A stretch of 64,000 bases of DNA from Isoetes taiwanensis (taxonomy: Eukaryota > Streptophyta > Lycopodiopsida > Isoetales > Isoetaceae). The stretch lies in assembly GCA_021234155.1 (NCBI GenBank), contig JAJEKV010000016.1, positions 1,426,001 to 1,490,000 on the forward strand, written 5' to 3'. Made by a program: the position numbers and the translations under genes. Under the pieces are notes generated by a model. It searched no databases, had not been told where the DNA came from, and saw nothing but the letters and a program-made list of their open reading frames with translations. Numbering within the stretch: position 1 is the first letter of the stretch; the number at the start of each line of letters is the position of its first letter. Positions 56,517-64,000 of the stretch are shown in pieces.

Positions 56517-57212
56517 TAAGAGAAAGCGCCGATGAGAAGCGGGAGGAATAATGCGGGGAAGAAATAGCGATCCCCTAACCGGATGAGAGGCCCGAAATGC
56601 ATGCAATGCATGCAGGCAACGCATGCAACTCTTGCATGCTCGTCTGGCTCGAGAATCGCGATCCGTCGGATCGATCTGCATTCTCGAGCTGCGACTCGCA
56701 TGACACAACAACGCCCGAAAGAAGAGAACTTCCCGTCGATCCGAGATGAAGGCTCAAGAATTGCCCCATAGTGGAGGAATGCCGAGGTAGAAGCGAGACG
56801 AGAAGGATAGGAAGAGATACGAGAAAGATAGGAAACGCCAGGAAGGGATGCGCCAGGAAAGGTCAACGCAGGCCAAGGTAGAAGAGAACCGAGAACGATA
56901 AGAAACGCCAGGAAGGGATACGCCAGGAAAGGTCAGGTCGAAGAGAAACAAGAATGATAGGAAATGCCACGAAAGGTCAACCCATGCAAGAGGAAGCCCC
57001 TCCTCTGCATGAGAGCATAGGACATAACCTGAAACACTGCTGGGCGAAGAGAAAGCGCCGATGAGAAGCTGGAGGCGAATGCAGGAAGAAATAGCGATCC
57101 CCTAACCGGATGAGAGGCCCGAAATGCATGCAATGCATGCAGGCAACGCATGCAACTCTTGCATGCTCGTCTGGCTCGAGAATCGCGATCCGTCGGATCG
57201 ATCTGCATTTGC
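56517..57212. repeat. ~170-bp direct repeats around ~65-75-bp tandem units
   Basis: A GC-rich segment (AGAGAAAGCGCCGATGAGAA, CGATCCCCTAACCGGATGAG, ATGCATGCAATGCATGCAGG, TCGAGAATCGCGATCCGTCG) occurs at 56517-56681 and 57047-57210. Between the two are about three tandem units with AACGCCAGGAAGGGAT and CGCCAGGAAAGGTCAA (56770-56985). A further phrase, CGAGCTGCGACTCGCATGAC, links 56689-56708 with 56011-56030. It may be the leader of a LINE, but no LINE frame is attached. Confidence 0.75.
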
Positions 57213-57905
57213 AAAGGTTAAGTTCTGGTATTGCATCGTGCAACTATAGTTATAATGTATTTGTGTCCTTGATGAATAGTGAATAAAATTTCATCACAGA
57301 AATTGCACTTGGAAAATAAAGACACTTAAGTCTTGGCAAAATAATATTGGCTATGATTCGCCTAGATTTCTATAAAAAACATTCATGTCTAGAAAACATT
57401 CGCCAGCATAACTAATCTTGCAACTCTATTATTCGTCCGACCTTCTAAATTATGCTTAGACAAATTTTGCCTTAAGGGCAACCCTGCTTACGAATATATT
57501 CCTGTTGGAGCAATATTACATGAGGTCATAACAGTAATTATGATGAGCTAAGAATTCTAGCTCTAGGGACTGATGGCAGATCCCACACTGTTGCACTTGA
57601 AGTGCTTTCCTTTCTTATTACCAAATGCAAAACATGTGAAAGGGTTGCAATAACAGATTGCTGAGGCAGAGCATTGGTTGAGAAACTCCAAGGTATTTCA
57701 CTCTTTGTGATGAGTTCAAAACAGTAATTCTGATGAGCTAAGAATTCTAGCTCTGGGGACTGATGGCAGATCCCACACTGCTGCACTTGAAGTGCTTTCT
57801 TTTGAAATTTTTATTACCAAATGCAAACGTGTGAACACCTAACCTAAATATGCGAAGGTTTGCACTACAGAAATTAGATGAATAAGTTTTGAAAATGCAA
57901 AAGAC
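57213..57905. other. No gene; ~75-bp duplication
   Basis: The phrase GATGAGCTAAGAATTCTAGC and the following TGATGGCAGATCCCACACTG are present at 57541-57615 and 57721-57797. Confidence 0.6.
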
Positions 57906-57909
57906 ATAC

Positions 57910-58042
57910 CTGTTAGATCAGAGCAGGCTTGTGGCGAAACTGGCAGACCAAAATCAGCCCACGCTGTTCCAGAAATCGTCATTTTTTGTTCTCCTTTTGT
58001 CTCAGGTCTGCAAACAGAGAGCGGCATGCTCTCAGACGCCAA
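57910..58042 (-). CDS. Unidentified exon, copy 1
   Basis: A minus-strand open stretch ending in ACAG before GTATGT, so the 3' edge looks like a splice donor. It contains LSVCRPETKGEQKMTI, then AWADFGLPV and QACSDLTG. An ATG exists at 58027, but the sister copy has lost it, so the exon may be internal or start elsewhere. I do not recognise the protein. A near copy is at 59508-59640. Both sit directly beside AACGCGTT-box repeats. Confidence 0.4.
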
Positions 58043-58069
58043 TATCGCACAACAGAAGGGTTGTTTAGG

Positions 58070-58400
58070 TTAGGTTTTCACATATTTGGATTCGTCTCGA
58101 AATTCTGAACAAAATGGTATAATTTTTTTTTATTTTTTAATGACTGTAATATTTTGCCAAAAATAGCATAAGTTATTATTAGTTATTTTTAAAATAACGT
58201 CTAACGCATTATTTTTTTGGGGCTAACGCGTTATCTAACAACTATGGGTAGAATAGCCACATGGGAGTATTGTTTGTGTTACTCAGGTTTAAACAAAAAT
58301 GAGATGAAGTAAAGCCACAAACTGCAAACACACTCCTTATATTAGAAACCACAAGCCACAATCCTTATATTAGAAAATCTAAAGCCTGCCGAAGGTCGCC
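58070..58400. repeat. AACGCGTT-box repeat, copy 2
   Basis: Includes TTTGGATTCGTCTCGAAATT, AACATAAG-type left part, the two boxes (first here AACGCATT, second AACGCGTT), AATAGCCACATGGGAG, GTTTAAACAAAAATGAGATG and a double CTTATATTAGAAA. Non-coding. Confidence 0.8.
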
Positions 58401-59450
58401 CACTTTATTGGCTCCCTAAATTGACTAGAGCAGCCAAGAGGATTCACTCAAGCGAATCCTCAGGATTCACACAAGCTAAAGTCAACTTGACCTTATTACG
58501 CTATGCAGCATTGCTTTAGAATTAAAGACGCTAAGTCAAGTTGACCTTATTAGTCTTAAATTAGCCCCAAGAGTATTGCATGAATATCAATGGTCTATTA
58601 AATCATAAGGTCATCAAGATATTCCCCAACTTATCCCTAATATGGAACCAATATTTACAATGCAGCAATGACTAGCAAATGCCTTATGGTCCAACAATTT
58701 CTTTAATAAGACTGCCTTAAAAACCAACGCTTGGCAAATTTGTTTATGGGTATGACGTCAAGACAAAATGTAGATAAGAAATGGAAAAGATTAACATCAT
58801 GACAAAGTGTAGATGTGAAAATTTATTAACAACAAAAGAATACAAAAGTTCAAATAAGCATATATTTTTGTATTTGTAAACAAGGCGCCAAGAACCTTAC
58901 TCTGCCTAAGTTGTTGTAGTTGCTTGGAGATAATATGGCGCATGGCAACAAAATGAAAAAGGTATTATCTGTTGATACCATCAGCAAGGAGGAGTGTTGC
59001 ATTACTGCTGACAGGTAGAATCATAGCTGTTTGTTAGCAGTTATTGTTATCTAATGGCTAACGTCAAAATAACGTGTAACTAGTTATCCAGGAAGTTGAT
59101 AACGTGTTATTTTTTGGCAAAAAAAAATCGACCAGATTTTAACAATTTAAAACATGATCTTGGCTAGTTTGATCATGCTGAATTCAAATATACAGAATTT
59201 GAAAATACCTCATCTAACCTGCTGAAAAATCAGAATGTCACTTAAACATTTGATGCGCAATATGCTTTTTGCCTTCAAGAGATTCCTTGATAGTAGATAG
59301 TGATATGTTTTTGGATTATAGATAATTGTTAATCAAGAATCACATGTAGATATCTAGGTACTTGCTGTCCCGAATACATAACAGAAATTTCCTATCCCAA
59401 ATACATAACATAAACATCATTAACATGCCTTCTTTTTCAGAAAATAGCAA
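58401..59450. other. No gene; variant of the AACGCGTT boxes
   Basis: AT-rich. Around 59040-59115 are TAATGGCTAACGTCAAAATAAC and GATAACGTGTTATTTTTTGG, which resemble a diverged, inverted box region. Two AATTGA/AGTCAACTTGACCTTATTA phrases occur near 58480 and 58535. Confidence 0.45.
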
Positions 59451-59507
59451 CAGAGAATTGCACTACAGAAATTAGATGAATGAGTTTTGAAAATGCAAAA
59501 GACATAC

Positions 59508-59640
59508 CTGTTAGATCAGAGCAGGCTTGTGGCAAAACTGGCAGACCGAAATCGGCCCACGCTGCTTCAGAAATCGTCATTTTTTGTTCTCCTTTTGTCT
59601 CAGGTCTGCAAACAGAGAGCGGCAGGCTCTCAGACGCCAA
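59508..59640 (-). pseudogene. Unidentified exon, copy 2
   Basis: Duplicate of 57910-58042, the same length (133 bp) with the same donor GTATGT. It differs at a few residues (the internal Met is Leu, GTA is EAA, SPQ is LPQ). The duplicated block runs about 59450-59975 and includes the neighbouring box repeat, so exon and repeat were copied together. Changes are mostly amino-acid replacing, which does not suggest selection on this copy. Confidence 0.4.
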
Positions 59641-59684
59641 TATCGCACAACAGAAGGGTTGTTTAGGTTAGGTTTTCGCATATT

Positions 59685-60190
59685 TGGATTCGTCTCGAAA
59701 TGGTATAATTTTTTTTATTTTTTGATGACTATTGGCAAAAATAACATAAGTTATTATTAGTTATTTTTCAAATAACATCTAACGCATTATTTTTTTGGGG
59801 CTAACACGTTATCTAACAACTATGAATAGCCACATGGGAGTATTGTTTGTGTTACTCAGGTTTAAACAAAAAAAATGAGATGAAGTAAAGCCACAAACTG
59901 CAAACACACTCCTTATATTAGAAACCGCAAGCCACAATCCTTATATTAGAAAAGCTAAAGCCCGCCGAAGGTCGCCCAAGAGGATTCACACAAGCGAATC
60001 CTCCTTGGCTTTATTGTTATTGAAGGTTCTTTTCTAGTAAAACTAGAATAGTTATTGAAGTCACTTCTGATTTCTGGTGTGACTAGTAACCATAACTTGC
60101 TATGTGCTTTCCTTCAAGATTGACAGCAGTAACAGAGACACCATCATACACGCCTTTTTGAACGAAGCTATAAGATTCACCTGAGTCGGG
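59685..60190. repeat. AACGCGTT-box repeat, copy 3 (longest)
   Basis: Contains left part, boxes (AACGCATT and AACACGTT), AATAGCCACATGGGAG, GTTTAAAC and the right part also seen at 25.3-25.5 kb (TTCTGGTGTGACTAGTAACC, GACACCATCATACACGCC). A small extra piece with a CTAGTAAAACTAG palindrome-like core sits at 60028-60050. Confidence 0.8.
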
Positions 60191-60219
60191 TACTGGCAAA
60201 TGACAGGTACTGGCAAATG

Positions 60220-60405
60220 ATATATATTTGGATTTGTCTTGAAATTTTGAACAAAATGGTATAATTTTTTTTATTTTTTTATGACTGTAATATTTTGGCA
60301 AAAATAACATAAGTTATTATTAGTTATTCTTTAAATAACGTCTAACGCGTTATTTTTTTGGGGCTAACGCGTTATCTAACAAGTATGGCTAGAATAGCCA
60401 CATTC
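60220..60405. repeat. AACGCGTT-box repeat, copy 4 (partial)
   Basis: Has TTGGATTTGTCTTGAAATTT, AACAAAATGGTATAATTTTT, TTATTCTTTAAATAACGTCT, both AACGCGTT boxes, and ends soon after AATAGCCACATTCGG. This copy gives the uninterrupted reference for the Helitron boundary at 25096. Confidence 0.8.
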
Positions 60406-60455
60406 GGCTTAAACTCTACCCGAAATAAAACCCAAAAAATTTTGCCGGAAAGATT

Positions 60456-60755
60456 TTAAGACATTCTAAAATAACGCTTTTGGCCGGAAAATAGAGTATT
60501 ACCGCCGTTACCGGCGGCCGGAAAAAAAGGGACACCCACCTCCAAAAACATTTTTATTTCTCTGACAGCTAATATCTTAGCCGGGGTAAAAGTGAAATGC
60601 AGGGGCGAGTCATTGATTCGAACTGCCCACAACGTCTCACGACTATCAAGCACGTGAGACAATTCATTCCAAAGGTAGGCTCGTATATGAATGCTAATTT
60701 TGGAAAAGCGCCTCAATGGTAAACAGTTGAAATCCTTGAAGTAGTACCACTTCAA
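60456..60755 (-). other. Unidentified 99-codon ORF
   Basis: Contains FSKISIHIRAYLWNELSHVL, DSRETLWAVRINDSPLHFTF and KMFLEVGVPFFPAAGNGGNT, with a stop at the end. It reads as protein-like, but I do not recognise it. GTTCGAATC on the same strand at about 60614-60622 resembles a tRNA B box, without a matching fold. Confidence 0.3.
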
Positions 60756-61020
60756 GGAATGCCAAGCTAGTCACTGAGATTGGCCTCTCTATAACTATTT
60801 TATCCTATCTCAAATGATCCTATAACCCAATTTCATGCAAAAGAAAATGTACATGTGCAACCAAGTGTTATATAGTAGATCAGTATATTTGTGACTAAGT
60901 GGTGCATGACAACTAAGAATTCCAACACCCCAATATAGACAATTTTAAATCATAGTGCGTGTTTCTTGAAAACGATGCCCGATGATGTTGACCTACATAG
61001 GGGCATGTATGGGTTTTCAA
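60756..61020. other. No gene recognised
   Basis: AT-rich sequence between the unidentified ORF and the last box repeat. Nothing identified. Confidence 0.45.
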
Positions 61021-61225
61021 AATTCATAATTTTTTTTATTTTTTTATATTTGTAATATTTTGGCAAAAATAACATAAGTTATTATTAGTTATTCTTTAAA
61101 TAGCGTGTAGCAGCGTTATTTTTTGGGGCTAACGCAGCGTTATCTAACAATTATGGGTAGAATAGCCACATGGGAGTATTGTTTGTGTTACTCGAGGTTT
61201 AAACAAAAATGAGATAAACAAAAAT
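61021..61225. repeat. AACGCGTT-box repeat, copy 5 with altered boxes
   Basis: The left part and TTATTCTTTAAATAGCGTGT are followed by boxes that both carry an inserted GCA-type triplet: AGCAGCGTTA and AACGCAGCGTTA. Then AATAGCCACATGGGAG and GTTTAAACAAAAATGAGAT. Confidence 0.8.
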
Positions 61226-61239
61226 GGGAGTATTGTTTT

Positions 61240-61550
61240 TGTTCCAACCGAATGTGACCAAACCCTTGCCGATAACAAATGATGTGCGGTGGAGTATCCA
61301 CCTTTAGTTGTTGGCGAGTATTGCCGACCACAATATCGGGAGCACTTTTCCATACTTGGGTTGCCTCGGCTATAGCATTTTGAGCTGCCTTCACCCAAAT
61401 ATATACCAAAGCCCGGCCAGGTCGAGCAAGCTTATGTGCGGTGAAGACACTTTCGATGGGGCGTACCTTATCAAATCGACATGCTTCAAGAGACGCTAAG
61501 CATGAGGCTTTTGAACTGCTCAAAGTCAAGCAAGCAAAAAGAGCAAGGGC
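61240..61550 (-). other. Unidentified exon-like ORF
   Basis: The frame from about 61545 reads CALALFACLTLSSSKASC (signal-peptide-like), LASLEACRFDKVRPIESVFT, AHKLARPGRALVYIWVKAAQ and NAIAEATQVWKSAPDIVVGN before ending near the box repeat. It looks like part of a secreted protein, but the family is not recognised and no ATG is in frame in the open part. Confidence 0.3.
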
Positions 61551-61920
61551 ACATCTGGATGCACAAATCTATTTTTTGAATAATCAGTGTTCATAATCAC
61601 TAATGCATGATATAGCATGCAGAAGACTAGCTCCATCGTCAGGCACAACTGCATCATTTGTTTTATCTTTTGCAAAATTGCACATCAACTGTAACATATG
61701 TAGTACATCACGAATCTAATTTAGATTTAAGCGTTGGCATCCACATTGATGCCGCAACTGCACAAGAAATGTATTGATCCTACTGAACTCTAGGCATCTT
61801 CCATTCCAAGTTCTGTAAGAACCTCTGCAAATATCTTCCAAGATTTGAGACTGTCCAATTCCATCTTTCATATACGTCTTCCCAAGCTCATCAATAGGCC
61901 ACATGCAGAGGACTCCGTGG
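61551..61920. other. No gene recognised
   Basis: Sequence before the terminal LINE. Minus frame 61716-61904 is unassigned. Confidence 0.45.
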
Positions 61921-62430
61921 TGCAGTGAGTGGAGTTGGACGAGGTGGTGTGGTTGGGAGAGGTGGTGGCGGGGCTAGGGGACGTGGTGGCTCAGGGGAGG
62001 GCTCAGATGATTTGGTTGTGGCTAGATCTGAGGACAGGGTTGTGGCAGGGGCTGGTGATCCTGCTGGGGATGTCCCAGTAGCGGTATGTGCTGAGCATGA
62101 GGTGGCTGGTGCAACCCGGTTGGAGGTAGAGACTAGTGTGGCCCATGACTCTATGGAGGTGCCTGGGGGATTTCCAACACGTGTTGGAAGTGGAATATCA
62201 CGAGTTGTGGCCCATGACTCGTGGGAGGTGCACGGGGACTTCCAACACGTGTTGGAAGTGGAATATCCGTAGAGCGGTACGTGGGTCACATTCTTTGTGA
62301 TTAATCCTCTGGCTCTAGATGCCGACTCGTGGAGTGGGCTGATGGCCCAGTGGGTAGGCATGTGGGGCTGGACACTTCTCCTCCGGGATGAATAGGTCGA
62401 TCCTCGGTTGGGAATGGGGGGTGCGGTCCT

Positions 62431-62935
62431 CTAGTAGTAAGAGGGCCCGTGTTTCTTTGGCACTCGGGCAAATAAGGCCCCGATATTGTTTGCATTCAGG
62501 AGCATAAGTATCCTGTGGGTGATATGTCCGTGCTCATGAATATGGTTGGTAGGTGGTTTGGCTTTATTGCTTCTTCTTCCGGGCGGACTAGTGGGGGTAC
62601 TCTTATTGCTTGGAAGATGGATGTGCAGGTCACATACTCTGCAGAGCATGTGTTTGGTCGGTGGGCAATAATTAAGTGGTTGGAGGGCGGGCAAGAGTGG
62701 GGGATTGTTAATGTTTATGCCCCTAATCAGCCTTCTCAAATGGGGGTGCTTTGTGGGCCACAATCCAGGAATAAGTTTATGAGCCCTTGGTGGGTTCTGG
62801 GTTGCTTGGTTGTTGTTAGGGGATTTCAATATGGTAGAGCGAGTAGAAGATCGCTCTGGTTCGGCACCCGGCTTGTGCGGGGGTTTGAGAAGGACCGGTG
62901 GTCTCGTTTGTTGCGAGGATTTGGCCTTGGTTGAG
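62431..62935 (+). pseudogene. LINE endonuclease domain (copy E), frameshifted
   Basis: Frame 62515-62934 has MVGRWFGFIASSSGRTSGGT, LIAWKMDVQVTYSAEHVFGR and WGIVNVYAPNQPSQ, equal to the GGxxIxW and VNVYAP motifs of AP-endonuclease type LINE nucleases. Near 62815 the frame shifts; the other frame gives GDFNMVERVEDRSG, the Asp-Asn catalytic motif, and then FTYCN and AGRAYARHDRCYAS (with a stop between). SISDHYPQVL follows at about 63080, the terminal SDH motif. Two or three small breaks separate these pieces. In working elements it nicks target DNA. Confidence 0.85.
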
Positions 62936-62970
62936 GTCCCTGGGGACTTGTCTTTCACCTATTGTAATAG

Positions 62971-64000
62971 GTGATTGGTGCGGGCCGGGCGTATGCTAGG
63001 CATGACCGGTGCTATGCTTCCCCATGCGCATTGGATGGTGTGCCCTCTTTGCGCCGGAGTAACATTCTGTCTACCTCCATTTCTGATCATTACCCTCAGG
63101 TTTTGTCCAGTCAGGGTGCGGTTGCCTCTCGACCTTCTCGGACGGTGTTCCGTTTGAACACCCGGCTTCTGGCTGATGCGGATTTCTCGGCCCAGTGCCA
63201 GGAGTTGTGGCTTGATACCTTTTCATCTCTGAAGGGTATGTCTGGTATGGTGACTGCGTTGGCCAGGGTGAAGCGTTTTGCTAAGGTCTTTGGTAGGCGT
63301 GTGTGCAAAGCAGAGCGGCGGGGAGTTGCATAGTCTTTATCAGGAGTTGGAGACGATTCGGGCGCAGCCTTCTGATGGCATTAGGGAGAATGCAGTGTTG
63401 CAGCGTATTGTTGCTTTGGAGCAGGTTAAAGTGCATGAGGCGCGTGTGAAGGCAGCCCTTACCTGGTTGAAGGAGGGGGATACAAGTTCGTCGGTGTTCT
63501 TCAGAGCAGCTAGGCAGCGGCGATATGCAGCATCTATGGCGTCCCTTGCTTTGCCTGATGGCCGGACTTTGGAGGATCCCGCTGAGTTGCAGAGGTATGT
63601 GCATGCTCATTTCGGTTTTTTTTGCTGAAAGCGCACTCTTCCCTATGAGCGGGGAGATGCGGGGAGCTTGTTTTGGGGGCCGTTAAGCCATCTATTTTGC
63701 CTCACCAATGTGAGAGCTTGGGCGCAGAGCTCTCGAGAGGATTTTAGCGGAGGCATGTATGTGCATGGCCAAGGATAAATGTCCTGGGCTGGATGGCATC
63801 CCTGTGGAGTTCTTTCAGACTTATTGGGAGTGGGCTGGTGAGTCTGTGTACCAGGTGTATCTTGAGTTGTTGCAGTCTTCTCACATGGATAGGATCTTGA
63901 ATACCGCATGCATTTCCTTGATTCCTAAGGTTAAGCAGCCTTCTACTATTAATGATTGGAGGCCTATATCCTTGTTGTCCTCTGTGTACAAGATTATTGC
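62971..64000 (+). pseudogene. LINE reverse transcriptase N-terminal part (copy E), partial
   Basis: After the endonuclease come FRLNTRLLADADFSAQCQEL and, in another frame from 63278, KVHEARVKAALTWLKEGDTS and SSVFFRAARQRRYAASMASL, the usual linker before RT. From about 63750 an open frame reads KDKCPGLDGIPVEFFQTYWE, then CISLIPKVKQPS, NDWRPISLLSSVYKII up to the window end. KxPGxDGxPxEF, LIPK and WRPISLL are RT motifs 0 to 2a. The YADD region is outside. Frame changes near 63300 and 63630 show damage. Confidence 0.85.

Larger units (their letters stand above)
61921..64000 (+). mobile_element. LINE copy E, runs off the window
   Basis: Starts near 61921 with a G-rich 5' region (AGGTGGTGGCGGGGCTAGGG), then an endonuclease and the start of reverse transcriptase. 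The end lies beyond the window. It has lower G+C than copy D and different protein details, so it is probably another family. It contains a duplicated 67-bp segment with TCCAACACGTGTTGGAA at 62175-62191 and 62241-62257. Confidence 0.85.

Overview
This looks like nuclear DNA of a land plant. The best gene encodes plastid ribosomal protein bL10 with an N-terminal extension like a transit peptide. Other fragments belong to plant-type families: UMP/CMP kinase, kinesin-4, cyclin T and the At1g16860-type membrane protein, several with GT-AG introns. Everything else is dominated by retrotransposons and Helitron-like DNA. The species and order cannot be told from the sequence. The high mobile-element load and scarcity of intact genes suggest a large, repeat-rich genome.

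Layout. 0-8 kb: a possible tRNA-type SINE, a decayed LINE ending in (TTCC)n, two exons of a UMP/CMP kinase, and an LTR with a tRNA-Met-type primer site. 8-16 kb: a long gene-poor stretch, the intact plastid bL10 gene (minus strand) with a G-box upstream, and the 3' part of an L1-type LINE with a poly(A) tail. 16-26 kb: Helitron-like sequence, a minisatellite of 14-bp palindromes, a possible unidentified multi-exon gene, two LINE 3' ends with microsatellite tails and a Helitron 3' terminus. 26-32 kb: a tandem duplication of a broken Helitron (PIF1-type) helicase, one copy carrying a 321-bp inverted-repeat element whose empty site is kept in the other copy. 32-38 kb: a complete, very young, non-coding LTR retrotransposon with two 1,803-bp LTRs. 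38-46 kb: Helitron-like pieces, then a long GC-rich LINE with 5' monomers. 46-54 kb: fragments of kinesin-4, an At1g16860-like gene and cyclin T, among minisatellites and Helitron ends. 54-64 kb: a foldback element, a CA/TG-rich microsatellite, GC-rich monomers, several copies of a repeat with AACGCGTT boxes, and a LINE that runs off the window.

Taken together, the bL10 gene is the only clearly intact gene. The others are partial or broken pieces, mostly near Helitron-like ends, which fits gene-fragment capture. The most interesting signal is a hairpin in the 3' region of several LINE copies. Its stem pairing is kept while stem and loop sequences differ, and it lies upstream of microsatellite tails that differ from copy to copy.
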